From Pedobacter jeongneungensis (lineage in GTDB: Bacteria; Bacteroidota; Bacteroidia; Sphingobacteriales; Sphingobacteriaceae): a stretch of 64,000 nt of DNA. The translations under genes were made by a program, and so were the position numbers. The notes below the pieces were generated by a model, which saw only the letters and a list, made by a program, of their open reading frames with translations, was not told where the DNA came from and searched no databases. The stretch covers positions 1 through 64,000 of the forward strand of contig NZ_AYMG01000032.1 of NCBI RefSeq assembly GCF_000633455.1, in the 5' to 3' direction. Below, piece by piece: positions 42,381 through 52,651 of this stretch (its first letter is position 1; every line of letters starts with the position of its first letter).

Positions 42381-43748
42381 TTAAATTTTCAATGCTTTAT
42401 TTAATTTGCTGAAATCTAATATTTGCGGCTCCCCCTCTTTTTTCATTTCCACTTTCCTTCCGTTAATAGCTTTCAAATCATCATTAAAGTCGGATTTTAT
42501 AGCTTTATGGATTGTTAGAATATTTTCTAATTTAAGTGTTTTAATCAGGACATTATTGAATAGTTCCATATACTTTGGATTTTTAGGAAACTCAATTTTG
42601 TAATCACCCTGGTCATTTACTTTAGTTTGAATTTTAAATTGATCTGCCTGAGAATTTTCTTTAGAAATAAGGGCATTGATCTTATCAAGATTTTCGATAA
42701 GATCTGGCTTAATCTGTTCCAATTTCGCAGTATTGAAAAATAGAAATGAAAGATTATTATTGATGTTGTTACTTGCATAAGCCCTTGTGATGGCCAATGG
42801 TTCAGATGACTCACTTCCTAATCTTCGTATGAACTGAAAATCATAAACATGTCCGGACATATCATTGTCGAATGCTAAGGTGAATTTAAAGTCCTTATCA
42901 AGCTTATTAATATTTTTTAGCTCTTCAGGAGTATTTAAAATCGCCGTTAACTGTTCAGCTGTAAGCTGGCCACCGGTGCTTCCATAAATATTCGTTGGCA
43001 AACCATGTAACTGGTGGTAACTCATTTGATCTATGAAGGACTCCCCCACGATTAGATTTTTAACCTTGTTATCATTGAGAGCTGAAAAACCTACACCGGA
43101 TGATCGATCTGATCCTTCCGAATGGCTTTTGAACTGGGAATTTCGTACTTCAAGACCAACAGCTGTATCGTTAAGAATAGAAGTCGTATAAATGAACCCA
43201 GTGTTTGTTAAAGTTGTTCCAGTTTCGAAATTTACTTGTTGGTTTACCAGTTTCGGAGCAAATAAAGGATCCTTGATTATTTTAGGATCTATCATTCGTT
43301 GTTTAATCAAATAATAACTATCGTCCAAAGGTCTAACATTTAATGTATCCAGAGAAAAGAAATTTCGTTCTCCAGCTTTTTTCATTTTAAGATCCTGAGG
43401 AACGTAGTTTGAAATCTCTTTCTTTTTTTCGGGCGAGATATTCAGATAATCATAACAAACATTATTCAACAGCATATAAAACTTCGATGGATCTTTTTCT
43501 GTATTGAATTTCGCAAAAATTGTATCTGCCCTATCTTTGATAAATCTTAAAATATTTCCTCCGGCATCAGTATTATGTTTTTCTCTATACATCCTGTGAT
43601 CCGGGTTAATAATAATAGAATCACCTGTTTCGCGATGGACCAATGAAGGCCACTTCATGCCGTCAGCCCGGATAATATCATAGCCATGGTAGACCGCGAA
43701 GTCTACCAAGTCTATTTCTTTTTTGAAGTCATCAAATGATTTAGCCAT
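42381..43748 (-). CDS. TOPRIM plasmid primase-like protein
   Basis: 455 residues. The N-terminal DnaG-type zinc region is divergent (FDDFKKEIDLVDFAVYHGYDI, TDAGGNILRFIKDRA). The TOPRIM domain has LIVGESFIDQMSYHQ (~234) and FTLAFDNDMSGHVYDFQF (~292), giving the Glu and Asp-x-Asp set. This plan (DUF3991-like plus TOPRIM) is frequent on Bacteroidota conjugative plasmids and may prime the incoming strand. Its ATG overlaps the stop of the small membrane protein upstream. Confidence 0.75.
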   Translation of the reverse strand: MAKSFDDFKKEIDLVDFAVYHGYDIIRADGMKWPSLVHRETGDSIIINPDHRMYREKHNTDAGGNILRFIKDRADTIFAKFNTEKDPSKFYMLLNNVCYDYLNISPEKKKEISNYVPQDLKMKKAGERNFFSLDTLNVRPLDDSYYLIKQRMIDPKIIKDPLFAPKLVNQQVNFETGTTLTNTGFIYTTSILNDTAVGLEVRNSQFKSHSEGSDRSSGVGFSALNDNKVKNLIVGESFIDQMSYHQLHGLPTNIYGSTGGQLTAEQLTAILNTPEELKNINKLDKDFKFTLAFDNDMSGHVYDFQFIRRLGSESSEPLAITRAYASNNINNNLSFLFFNTAKLEQIKPDLIENLDKINALISKENSQADQFKIQTKVNDQGDYKIEFPKNPKYMELFNNVLIKTLKLENILTIHKAIKSDFNDDLKAINGRKVEMKKEGEPQILDFSKLNKALKI

Positions 43749-43900
43749 TATTGTTCGTTTTTATCTTGCTCAATCAAGTTTTTGTTTCTGGATTTCCATG
43801 CCCGTCTCATCATTAAAATAAATACTATAAAACTGGCTGGGAAAACAACCCACTCAATAAAGTCAATAACTGAAATTTTCAATAGAATAGATAATAACAT
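43748..43900 (-). CDS. 50-residue membrane protein
   Basis: ATG 43900 is 1 bp into the SSB stop, behind a strong GAGGAGG ribosome site; the stop overlaps the primase-like ATG. One TM helix (VVFPASFIVFILMM) and a basic tail (RRAWKSRNKNLIEQ). Double coupling marks it as a real gene though short. Unknown function. Confidence 0.7.
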   Translation of the reverse strand: MLLSILLKISVIDFIEWVVFPASFIVFILMMRRAWKSRNKNLIEQDKNEQ

Positions 43901-44352
43901 TAATAAACCTCCTCATTTAAATTTTCATCGGTTCCAGGAACATCATTTAGTTCCTCCAGCTGTGAAGTGCTCATTTCAGTTAGAGTAGCTGTATCCCTTC
44001 CTTTATCAAGTAATAAGATTTCGTTAACCACTATTTCTACAGACTTTTGGGTAGCTCCATTGCCATCTTTGTATTCATTTGTAAAAAGCCGGCCTTCAAT
44101 GTTTATGTAGGCTTTACCTTTCACATAGTCTCTAATTATTTCCGCATTTCTTCGCCATGCAACTATCTTATGGTAATTGGGTCTGGTTTCCATAATGTAT
44201 TTTCCAGGTTGGGCAGGATCAGCCCTTTTTACCACGTCATTAGTAATCAGCGAGAATGCTGCAAAGGGTATTTTTTCGGTTCCTACTGAATTAAAAATTG
44301 GATCTTTTCCTACAAATCCGATTAATGTAACTGTGTTTTTTGTGCGTCTCAT
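43900..44352 (-). CDS. ssb: Single-stranded DNA-binding protein (copy 2)
   Basis: 150 residues, OB fold: TVTLIGFVGKDPIFNSVG, IPFAAFSLITNDVV, YHKIVAWRRNAEIIRDYV, AYINIEGRLFTNEYKDG. It has an acidic C-terminal tail (GTDENLNEEVY), as SSBs use to recruit partners. It is a paralogue of copy 1 (3728). Found in the primase-like operon, so probably serves plasmid ssDNA. Confidence 0.9.
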   Translation of the reverse strand: MRRTKNTVTLIGFVGKDPIFNSVGTEKIPFAAFSLITNDVVKRADPAQPGKYIMETRPNYHKIVAWRRNAEIIRDYVKGKAYINIEGRLFTNEYKDGNGATQKSVEIVVNEILLLDKGRDTATLTEMSTSQLEELNDVPGTDENLNEEVY

Positions 44353-44366
44353 AAGATGTGTTTAAA

Positions 44367-45428
44367 TTAAATTTTTGGTCCTTTAGAAGCTTTCGGGGAT
44401 AGCTTGACAATATCCTGAGTAGGTTTCATTGTCGTTTTTTTCGTTTGTGTGGTATCTTTTACTTTATTTGATTTTTCTTTTCCTGTACTTTCCTGAATTT
44501 TTTCAGACTTCTTAACGACCAAGTTATTTCTAACCGGATCAAACCTAACAGAGAAGGTTCCCTTCTGCTCTCCCCCATTGAATGTTGGATTTTCAATATT
44601 AATACTTTTACCTGATTTTAAAGAAGCAAAATCAGCTGGAGGAATTTCAACACTATAAATTGTAGTGTTAAACTTGAAAGCTTTTGGTGCTCCCATGTTA
44701 CGCACTATAACCTGATTTGTTTTGTCATCAAGCTTCGCTAGATAGTTTTGCTCTTTTTCGGAACGGATAGGATTGGGACCGTCCGGATTTTTAATTAAAG
44801 GCTTATTAGTGAATGATAAAGTCTCACCTGAGAGAAGTATATCTTTTTCACCATCTTTAAGTTTATAGCCTCCCTGAAGCCATTCTGTTATCTCAGGCTT
44901 GGGTAAAACTTGTAAAAACTTAGCTTCAACGGTATTATTTTGGCCGCGTTGCAGATAGAATCTCCCTTCAAGATCTGAAGTTTTTCCGGCCATATTGGTG
45001 TATGTAAATTTATGGATACCTTCAGTATAATTACCCTTTTCAAGATTGTATTTATCGCGTGGCGATAAAGAATCTATCGGAACCCCATAGATAGTCCCTG
45101 CTATTTGGCCAACCAAATTTTTTAATGGGAAAGGAATTGGTGGGGTTGTTTGTTGTGACTTGGAAACACCATTTGGTTTTTCCTGTTCGTTGGCAGTGCC
45201 TTGTTTTTCCATTTTATTTGAGTTTTGAGTTTTTGAAGGGAATTCCGGTTTCGATTGTTTGGGGTTTTGCTGATCGGTATATTCTTGTAATATAATCTCT
45301 GATTCAGAAACCGTAATTTTGCCGTCGTTGGTCAAAGCATCTCCTACTTTACTTGAAAGTGTTGGAGCAAGACCTGAAAGAGCTGAAGCGTGTTGTTGTT
45401 CCTGCTCATTTAATAAATTTGAATTCAT
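44367..45428 (-). CDS. Polyvalent-type protein (DUF3945-like)
   Basis: 353 residues. The low-complexity first third (EQQHASALSG, QNPKQSKPEF) leads to repeats of a beta-rich unit: KFTYTNMAGKTSDLEGRFYLQ, LSGETLSFTNKPL, TFNGGEQKGTFSVRFD. The pattern resembles DUF3945/DUF4099 proteins of Bacteroidota conjugative elements. It is the operon head with a -7 box TAACTTTG at 45461-45468 (minus strand). Role unknown. Confidence 0.6.
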   Translation of the reverse strand: MNSNLLNEQEQQHASALSGLAPTLSSKVGDALTNDGKITVSESEIILQEYTDQQNPKQSKPEFPSKTQNSNKMEKQGTANEQEKPNGVSKSQQTTPPIPFPLKNLVGQIAGTIYGVPIDSLSPRDKYNLEKGNYTEGIHKFTYTNMAGKTSDLEGRFYLQRGQNNTVEAKFLQVLPKPEITEWLQGGYKLKDGEKDILLSGETLSFTNKPLIKNPDGPNPIRSEKEQNYLAKLDDKTNQVIVRNMGAPKAFKFNTTIYSVEIPPADFASLKSGKSINIENPTFNGGEQKGTFSVRFDPVRNNLVVKKSEKIQESTGKEKSNKVKDTTQTKKTTMKPTQDIVKLSPKASKGPKI

Positions 45429-45460
45429 ATATTTACATTTATTAAAAATATCAATACTAC

Positions 45461-45468
45461 CAAAGTTA
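45461..45468 (-). promoter_or_regulatory. -7 box TAACTTTG of the SSB/primase operon
   Basis: Perfect TAnnTTTG on the minus strand, 33 bp ahead of the ATG at 45428. Confidence 0.5.
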
Positions 45469-45492
45469 AATTAAAATTTTCAATAAGCAAAA

Positions 45493-46272
45493 ATGTTAGA
45501 CTTAAAAAAAAATATTGCAATAGTATTAGTGACAACTATATCCGTATTTTCGTTGACAATAATTTTTATTAAAAATACCAATTACAATTTTACCAAATCA
45601 AAATATACAATACTGAAAGAAGACAGTTTAATACTTGCGAACCTAACATTGAGGTCTGACCTGGCTCTTAGTCAAAACCAACTAAAGGCCAATTCAAATA
45701 ACTTTGAAAGCGAAGAAGAAAAACAGGCAGTTCTTACAACAGTCCATGATCTAGAGCGGAAAATTTTAACAAGGGCTAAAACATTTTCGGAACTGAAAGT
45801 TGTAGTCGATAATATACAGCTTACATCACCCAACTTTGTGAATTTCCCAACCATCATACCTTTGAAACCAGGCACGTACAAAAGATTATCATCTCAGTTT
45901 GGCCTAAGAGAACATCCAATCTTAAAGGTAACTAAATTTCATCAGGGATTAGATATATCAGCCCCATTTGGAACAGTTGTTTATGCTCCGGCAAATGGTG
46001 TGGTTAGGGAAGTAAATGATAATGCAAAAGGCTATGGTACAAAAATCCTGATAGAGCATCAGTTTGGATTTAAAACAATATTTGGACACCTTTCCAGCTG
46101 CTTGGTAAAAGCAGGTGATGTGGTTAATGTGGGCCAGCCTATTGCAAGGGTGGGATCAACTGGGCTTTCAACTGGCCCACATCTTCACTACGAAATTTTG
46201 AAAAACGATTATAAAGTGAATCCTATTGAGTTTACTAGGATAACAGAAAGAAAATTGAGTACTGGTTTATAA
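45493..46272 (+). CDS. M23 family metallopeptidase
   Basis: 259 residues. The N-terminal membrane anchor is at ~9-27; a coiled coil follows. The M23 domain has RLSSQFGLREHPI, the zinc ligands in FHQGLDISAPFG (~150-154), and HLHYEIL (~230). Peptidoglycan-opening peptidases of this type help conjugation machinery cross the wall. It is divergent from the 45428 operon and convergent with the XRE gene. Confidence 0.88.
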   Translation: MLDLKKNIAIVLVTTISVFSLTIIFIKNTNYNFTKSKYTILKEDSLILANLTLRSDLALSQNQLKANSNNFESEEEKQAVLTTVHDLERKILTRAKTFSELKVVVDNIQLTSPNFVNFPTIIPLKPGTYKRLSSQFGLREHPILKVTKFHQGLDISAPFGTVVYAPANGVVREVNDNAKGYGTKILIEHQFGFKTIFGHLSSCLVKAGDVVNVGQPIARVGSTGLSTGPHLHYEILKNDYKVNPIEFTRITERKLSTGL

Positions 46273-46273
46273 A

Positions 46274-46705
46274 TCAACCAAATATCCTATTGAAGTTAGC
46301 TTCCATAGCTTCAAAAAACTCAGTTTTTTTCCTTTCTTCTTCAACAATCTGATCCGCATAATAATTGGCGCTTTCGTCCTCATCCGCAGGCTCCATAATT
46401 TCGTCGGTTACTTCTTCTATAGCAGTGTACAAAGAAATTTCACCATTGTCTGGGGTAACAATCCATAGTGGATTGAATCCGTTTGAAATATAAAAATTCA
46501 AAAGCGATATGAAAGATTCTATCCTTCCCTTTCCTCCGAACTCTAATTGGTGTATTTTATTTTGATTTAAACCACACTTCTGGGCAAGTTCAGTCTGAGA
46601 AATATCCTTATCTAAATTGAGAACGTTTTTGCTGTAATATTTGCGCAACGTCAATAGGCGCTGGCCCAACACGTCCGGGTCTATCATTTGTTCTTTTTGG
46701 TTCAC
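46274..46705 (-). CDS. XRE family regulator
   Basis: 143 residues. The HTH is about 30-60 (ISQTELAQKCGLNQNKIHQLEFGGKG). An acidic C-terminal tail (EPADEDESANYYADQIVEEE) could mediate partner contact. It lies between the peptidase and the coupling-protein gene and may regulate transfer; target unknown. Confidence 0.75.
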   Translation of the reverse strand: MNQKEQMIDPDVLGQRLLTLRKYYSKNVLNLDKDISQTELAQKCGLNQNKIHQLEFGGKGRIESFISLLNFYISNGFNPLWIVTPDNGEISLYTAIEEVTDEIMEPADEDESANYYADQIVEEERKKTEFFEAMEANFNRIFG

Positions 46706-46791
46706 AGAATTTTGTTAGAGAAGTAAAATATATGCATTTTATTCCCGAAATTAAGATATTTGTTTCAAAAAATTACTATCCTAAAGAAAAT

Positions 46792-48858
46792 CTAGGCAGA
46801 AATAATACCTAATGCCTCCATTTCCTGTTGTATTAGTTCTTTTACATCCTTCTTGATTTTTGCAAAGTTTTTGGCTAGGATATCATCCGTGATATCTTCA
46901 CCTTTGGCATTCAGAAAGTCTGATTTTTTGTATTCAGGTCTATTGAGGTTGTGATATTGATTATTACTAGGGTGCTCTAGTCGCTCATCACCTAACATAT
47001 CCATGTCAGCATGACCCTTAGCATATCTAACAGGCAGTGGATTTTTTCTTGTATCAGAAAGCCTTAGAACAAATTCGCCTTGTGATAAACCACTTATTTT
47101 ACTTGCCGGGATTACATAATCCATTTGTGTACTTTCGGAGAATGAAACACCGGAATTCGAAATACTATTCGAGTGCCTTCTTTGAAGGACTTTCCCGAAC
47201 ATTTCCTGCATATCCTTAGCTGTCTCAGCCATTACACGACCACTAACCATATTTCCTACAGTATTCCTTACAGTATCTGCAACTTTTTTCCCATAATCTT
47301 TAACAAGTTGGGCCATATCCTGGAAACCTAAAAGTACAGCTACTTTGTTGCTCCGTGCCGTCGCAATTAGGATGTCGATATCCTTTACATAAACGGTAGC
47401 TAACTCATCGATAGCAAGTAAGGTAGGTTTATTTCCAGGCCTATTCACCTTTTTAACCACCTGTCCCATGATCATCGAAATTACAGCACCATAAGTTTCA
47501 CGGCGCTGTTCATTGTTAACCAGGCACAAATACTGAGGATTTTTAGGGTCAGATACAAAGGTACTGCAGTCATTTCCTGACAAAGCCCAATAAACCTTTG
47601 CTGTAGCAAATCTTGCCAAAGAAATTTTCGTTGTCGCAACCTGGCCGGACAATTGTTCACCGGCTCCATCATTTACAGCATCAACAAATGCACTGAAAGC
47701 AATTTGTGTCGCCGGATGGTTAGCCAGAACAGAGAAAAGGTCATCTCGTTCGTAGTTCAGAAGGCTAATAACATGCGGGAGGGAGCAACAATTACCGAGT
47801 TTCGCCAATTCGCCATTTTCCTCTTTACTTTTCAAACTTGTATATCTCAGGAAAATAATCAATGCACCTAGTAAAGCTTTTGAAGATTCTGAGAAGAATT
47901 CACCTTTTTTTTCTATCCAGCTACGGTTCAAACTTTCCAAAAAAAGAGTTGCCATGTCGTTACAGTCGGCTTCATCTTGGAGTAGATCGGCTGATAATGG
48001 ATTAATTCTAACAGATCTACTTGGATCATCAATATCAAACACATTGAAAGTAGGTTTTACATCTTTGAAATTAGGATGAGCCAGGATCTTCCTTTTGTTT
48101 TTTATGAGATAGCGATAAACCAGGTCCGAAAGCTCGCCCCTCTTGAAATCATAAACACACATTGTCCAACCCTTTAACATTGATTGACGTATGAATTCAT
48201 TGATAAACACAAAAGATTTACCGGTTCCAGGATTACCGGTGACTATATTTCCAGCAAAAGGTAAAACAAAATTCCAATATGACCTTCTTTTCTTCGGTCC
48301 ATAACAAGCCGGAATATATATAGAATCTTCATCTCCTATTTTAGTTTCTACCTGATCAAATTCCTCTTCTATATCATTAAACTTATCTAATTTACCCAAC
48401 ATTTTCCTATAGCGGTAAAGCTGGTAAAGCCGGTTAATACCAATATTAAAAAATGTAAATGAAACCAGAGTTACCAAAACATATAATACGCTACTTGATA
48501 AAATTATTCCGGGCATACGAAACAATGAAAATGAGGCTAAAAAGATTAGTCCACCCGCAAAGGCATAAATTGTATAAATGCCTTTTTTCTCCAATTTCAT
48601 TTCTTTCTTACCACTGGATCCCAATGCAAAAAGGAAACTAAAGTATATCGCTATAACTTTAAAAATGAGATCAGTCTTGCCAAAAACAGGATTAATGCTT
48701 AACATTTTATGTATTCCTTTATCAATCCATGAAGAAGTAAACCCGAACATTTTAAAGGCCGGGTATCCATAAATATAGCTTGATATTAATAGTATAACTA
48801 TTGCTGCGATAATAGCGAGCTCTGTTGTATTTCTGTGATTTTGTACGTCGTTTGACAT
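46792..48858 (-). CDS. Type IV coupling protein (VirD4/TraG-type)
   Basis: 688 residues. Several N-terminal membrane segments are followed by Walker A ITGNPGTGKSF (~206) and Walker B TLLAIDELATV (~478). SNKVAVLLGFQDMAQLVKDYG is the conserved VirD4 motif. It links the relaxase-DNA complex to the channel and powers DNA transfer. Same strand and operon as the relaxase upstream; 11 bp after it. Confidence 0.92.
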   Translation of the reverse strand: MSNDVQNHRNTTELAIIAAIVILLISSYIYGYPAFKMFGFTSSWIDKGIHKMLSINPVFGKTDLIFKVIAIYFSFLFALGSSGKKEMKLEKKGIYTIYAFAGGLIFLASFSLFRMPGIILSSSVLYVLVTLVSFTFFNIGINRLYQLYRYRKMLGKLDKFNDIEEEFDQVETKIGDEDSIYIPACYGPKKRRSYWNFVLPFAGNIVTGNPGTGKSFVFINEFIRQSMLKGWTMCVYDFKRGELSDLVYRYLIKNKRKILAHPNFKDVKPTFNVFDIDDPSRSVRINPLSADLLQDEADCNDMATLFLESLNRSWIEKKGEFFSESSKALLGALIIFLRYTSLKSKEENGELAKLGNCCSLPHVISLLNYERDDLFSVLANHPATQIAFSAFVDAVNDGAGEQLSGQVATTKISLARFATAKVYWALSGNDCSTFVSDPKNPQYLCLVNNEQRRETYGAVISMIMGQVVKKVNRPGNKPTLLAIDELATVYVKDIDILIATARSNKVAVLLGFQDMAQLVKDYGKKVADTVRNTVGNMVSGRVMAETAKDMQEMFGKVLQRRHSNSISNSGVSFSESTQMDYVIPASKISGLSQGEFVLRLSDTRKNPLPVRYAKGHADMDMLGDERLEHPSNNQYHNLNRPEYKKSDFLNAKGEDITDDILAKNFAKIKKDVKELIQQEMEALGIISA

Positions 48859-48869
48859 AGAGTGTTGCT

Positions 48870-51800
48870 TTAAATGTTTCTACCTTTTTTCTTTTTCTTA
48901 TCTGTTTTTGCCTTGTTAGGCCTGTTATCAAAATTACCTGAGCCAAAAACGCTTATAATATCAGCATACGTCTGTCTCTGCTGTTGCTCTTCATGTTTTC
49001 TTATAGCGTCAAGGCGAGCAAATTTAAATTCAATGAAGCGTTCTATCATTTTATCCACGAATTCATCAGCCTTGAATTCAGGGTATAATTTTGCCATTGT
49101 AGCCAGTGCTTCTTTAACTGAGGTGTTCTGCTGTAAATGTGTCTGCAGCAATTCTTTTTTAAGGAAATTGTTGATGTAAACACTTTCAAGCTTTATTCCC
49201 GATTGCTTAAATTGTGAAACATATATATCTCTGATCTCTTCATTAATATACTTACTCAAAACTATTTCATCTGCTTTTCTTGGGAAACTGGCCTGATATT
49301 TTTCTACTAGGGCATTAAACACTTCTTCAAAAACATTTTCTTTACCCAGGTTTAAAGCGAAATGACTTAATTGGTCTTTAATCCCTGAGGCCGTTAGAGT
49401 TGATTCTAAATACCCCTCATTAGACATTAGCCTATAAACTTGCTCAGCAGATAACCCTCCTACTTTACCATCTGCAATTTGATTCCGGACAAATACTCTT
49501 ATAGCATTTTCAATGCATAATGGCAGTACCTTGTTTTCTTTGTCCCATTGGATCTTTTCAATTGCCTCGGACAAAAGAACATGTCTTTCTAACTCACTAA
49601 ACTTATTAAGTGACTCAGAAACGCGAATAAAATCAAAAAATTCATTATGATCAGAATAATCTTTAATCAGTAGATATTTTTCGGTTTCTGGATTTTGGGT
49701 AGAAAGAACAGCATAATATTCAGAAAGTGATTTATTTATTACTTCTGATCTTTCAAGTCTGTTTGCTCGTTCTAAAATCTTTTCTCCTGTATAAGTCAGG
49801 GTATCGAGAATAAGTTTATCAATATCACCTTTAAAGCCGAAAACTGCTGCAGATTCATTAATTGAGTTGTGTAATGGATCAGCCTTAAAAATATTCGTTA
49901 GAGTCTCCTGGGTAAAGGTTCTTAGAACTTCATAAGGTTTCACACCCTCCCCTGCTTCATCTGTTATCTTTTGATTTACTATCTCATTTACTTTTTCATT
50001 AATAAATTCAGAAAGCTTCAATGGTGGCACCCGATTCTGCTTTTCCCAAAGCACGATTTCTTCCGCCCCTTTCAATAGTAATTCTTTTTCAATCAATGTT
50101 GTTGACTTGAATATACCTGAGGATTCAAGATGTAAAACAAATCCTTCGACTGTAGATTTCTCGTCTATAATCTGAAATAATTTTAACTTCTCGGATCCAA
50201 CGTTAAGATCTGAATAATAACATTTCAATTCGCCTTTAAGTATATCTTTTCTGTCTGCTACTTCGGCCTGAGCAACCAAATCTTCTTTGATCTTTACAAG
50301 CACCTTTTCAAGATGGTGATCATATAATTCTTCCTTTCCAAGTAATTTAAGTTTTTCCTGGAGCAGTGTGATACTGGATAAAGAAGATAGTTTATCAGAA
50401 AATTCATCTCCTTTAGACAATAACCTATAATAATCACCCAATTTATTTCCAGCAGCTGCAGTATCCTTATAAGCATCATTTATGATCGTTTTTGCCTGAC
50501 TTAGGATTTCTTTCTTAACCTTTGAGGACAATGATTTGTCATCATCAACCCAAATAGCCTTTTCAGCCGATTGTTTGATAACGATATCTCTATCTTTTTC
50601 GCTAATATTTTGAATCAGCTCGGATTTTTGCAATGAAAGAATGAATCTTTCCCTGGAATCTTTGCCGACAAAGTATTTAACTTGATCATCCGGAAACTTT
50701 TCTTGCACATGATCAATATAGCTTTGTATCACATTTTCTATAATCGGCCTTCTTCTTTTTTCATCTTCAATTTGAATACGACTTTCTATGAAGAATTGAA
50801 TTGTCTGATTAACTTTATCTGAGGTAACCAAACCTGCGTAGCTCGAAAACTCTGGTGTATCTTTTACTTGCTCATATATTTCATTGGCAGTCATCTCATG
50901 GGCAACGTCCTTATAATTGTCCTTTAAAAGTTTATTAAAGGACTCAAACACTTCAAAATACTTTTCCTTTTTAGAAATGAATTCATCGATAATAACTGGA
51001 TCGATTAGTGGTAACTTGAATTTTAAAATTGAAGATACATCCTGGCTGGTTAAAAATAATGATTGAGAGGAGGCCCAATTCTGTAAATCTTTCCATTCCT
51101 TCAAACTTTCGACATAAACATCTGTGATAACCTTATCTAATGTTTTTGGAACAATTGTATTAGGTAACACATTTTCACCGGGCACTAATCTATCTTTAAG
51201 TTTATTAAAAGAAAGAGATCTATTGATTTCAGTGGCTTTAAAGACACAACCAGATTCAAGATCTAGAAAGGAAAGTCCATAAACCCTTCCATCCTTATAT
51301 TTATCAAAAAGCGGTTCAATACCCCTCCCATTTAACGCTGTCTTGAACTGTGAATAATTGAATGTTTGGGACTGATCCAAGACATTCATAACTTTTGTAT
51401 TAATAACCGAAACATCAAAAGATTCTTTGAATTTTTGGTTCTTATCAAATATGTTATCTAAATATGGAATAGAAAAACTGTGGTAGAGGTCAGATGCATG
51501 AATAGGTTTATGATCAGGATCATCAACCATTGAAAATAATAACCCTTTGACAGATTTGTCTTCATTTAGTATGGTGGAGGTATGAATGCCTGATAACATT
51601 AACAACCTTTTAACATCAGTTAAACTAGTAGGCTTAAAGTGATTTTTTAACTCCTGTGTGGCGCGACCGATAGCAATTTTGACACCTTTTTTTTCAAAAA
51701 GATCTTTATATTCTAATTGCTTTTCTGGGCTGATTAAGGTAGTTGATTTCTTATTATTTTTTTCACTGCTAACCTGGGTAAGATTGTATTTATCTTCTAA

Positions 51801-52214
51801 CATTCGCGTAATCTTTTGACTTCTCTTGTATTCGAAAAAATCATTGATTTTGCGGCCATCTTCATCGATATTGACAGTTACAATATGAATATGTTCATGG
51901 GGACGATCTGCATGGCGATAAACAACATAAGGTTGGTTGCCATATCCAAGTTTTTCCATGTAGTCCTTGGCTATATTTTGAAAAGTTTCATCAGTTACTT
52001 TTTCTCCAGGAGGCAAATTAATTGAGATGTGCCTGGTAGGTTCTTCAACTGAAGTTTCTGCAATTAAGTGCTTGAAAGTAGCACAAAAAACTTCTTTATT
52101 TTCAATACTGAAATTATTTGAAAAAATACGCGTAGCAGTGCCATTAGTAACCTTATTTTCGTTATAAAGTACCATACTTACAGGATTTGTACCACTCGAT
52201 ATCTCTGCAATCAT
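48870..52214 (-). CDS. Relaxase (MobA/VirD2-like)
   Basis: 1114 residues. The catalytic N-terminal domain has an early Tyr (NPVSMVLYNENK) and the HUH metal motif HADRPHEHIHIVTVN (~100). This cleaves oriT and stays linked to the strand. The remaining ~800 residues are helical and of low complexity, longer than most relaxases, which may be an added transport or helicase-like region without motifs. It is followed by the coupling protein and preceded at 4 bp by the MobC-like gene. Confidence 0.9.
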   Translation of the reverse strand: MIAEISSGTNPVSMVLYNENKVTNGTATRIFSNNFSIENKEVFCATFKHLIAETSVEEPTRHISINLPPGEKVTDETFQNIAKDYMEKLGYGNQPYVVYRHADRPHEHIHIVTVNIDEDGRKINDFFEYKRSQKITRMLEDKYNLTQVSSEKNNKKSTTLISPEKQLEYKDLFEKKGVKIAIGRATQELKNHFKPTSLTDVKRLLMLSGIHTSTILNEDKSVKGLLFSMVDDPDHKPIHASDLYHSFSIPYLDNIFDKNQKFKESFDVSVINTKVMNVLDQSQTFNYSQFKTALNGRGIEPLFDKYKDGRVYGLSFLDLESGCVFKATEINRSLSFNKLKDRLVPGENVLPNTIVPKTLDKVITDVYVESLKEWKDLQNWASSQSLFLTSQDVSSILKFKLPLIDPVIIDEFISKKEKYFEVFESFNKLLKDNYKDVAHEMTANEIYEQVKDTPEFSSYAGLVTSDKVNQTIQFFIESRIQIEDEKRRRPIIENVIQSYIDHVQEKFPDDQVKYFVGKDSRERFILSLQKSELIQNISEKDRDIVIKQSAEKAIWVDDDKSLSSKVKKEILSQAKTIINDAYKDTAAAGNKLGDYYRLLSKGDEFSDKLSSLSSITLLQEKLKLLGKEELYDHHLEKVLVKIKEDLVAQAEVADRKDILKGELKCYYSDLNVGSEKLKLFQIIDEKSTVEGFVLHLESSGIFKSTTLIEKELLLKGAEEIVLWEKQNRVPPLKLSEFINEKVNEIVNQKITDEAGEGVKPYEVLRTFTQETLTNIFKADPLHNSINESAAVFGFKGDIDKLILDTLTYTGEKILERANRLERSEVINKSLSEYYAVLSTQNPETEKYLLIKDYSDHNEFFDFIRVSESLNKFSELERHVLLSEAIEKIQWDKENKVLPLCIENAIRVFVRNQIADGKVGGLSAEQVYRLMSNEGYLESTLTASGIKDQLSHFALNLGKENVFEEVFNALVEKYQASFPRKADEIVLSKYINEEIRDIYVSQFKQSGIKLESVYINNFLKKELLQTHLQQNTSVKEALATMAKLYPEFKADEFVDKMIERFIEFKFARLDAIRKHEEQQQRQTYADIISVFGSGNFDNRPNKAKTDKKKKKGRNI

Positions 52215-52217
52215 TTT

Positions 52218-52577
52218 CTATTTCTTCAAGGTTAATGCGAGAACTTTGGTCAACTCAATTACATTATTAACTTCTTCTGCTTGCATCTTATAAGCACCAT
52301 GTTGGTTCATTTGCTTAGCAATTTGATTTAAATTATTACCAATTTTATTTAAATGATAAAGCAATTTATCATGGGTAGTTAAAGTTTTAAAAGCTTTTTT
52401 GTCATTTAACAATTTAATTCTCGCATAACTACTGAACCTTTTAATACCGAGATCAGCCATATCAGCAAGAATTTTATTTTGTTCTTCTTTAGTTACGCGC
52501 ACATAAAATCTGAAATCCTTTGCCTTTTGATCTCTATCGTTGTCATCAATTCTACTTCTCCCTTTTGGTAATGCCAT
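52218..52577 (-). CDS. MobC-like relaxosome protein
   Basis: 119 residues. The ribbon-helix-helix-like FRFYVRVTKEEQNKILADMADLGIKRFSSYARIKLLND, followed by LNKIGNNLNQIAKQMNQHG, is the MobC hallmark. It binds oriT and helps the relaxase. First gene of the transfer-initiation operon, right next to the oriT-like repeats. Confidence 0.85.
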   Translation of the reverse strand: MALPKGRSRIDDNDRDQKAKDFRFYVRVTKEEQNKILADMADLGIKRFSSYARIKLLNDKKAFKTLTTHDKLLYHLNKIGNNLNQIAKQMNQHGAYKMQAEEVNNVIELTKVLALTLKK

Positions 52578-52651
52578 ATTTTAAGTTTTAGTTATTTAAA
52601 AATGCAACGGCACGGCGCATTTGTCAACATCGTTTTTATATCCCCAGAGGG

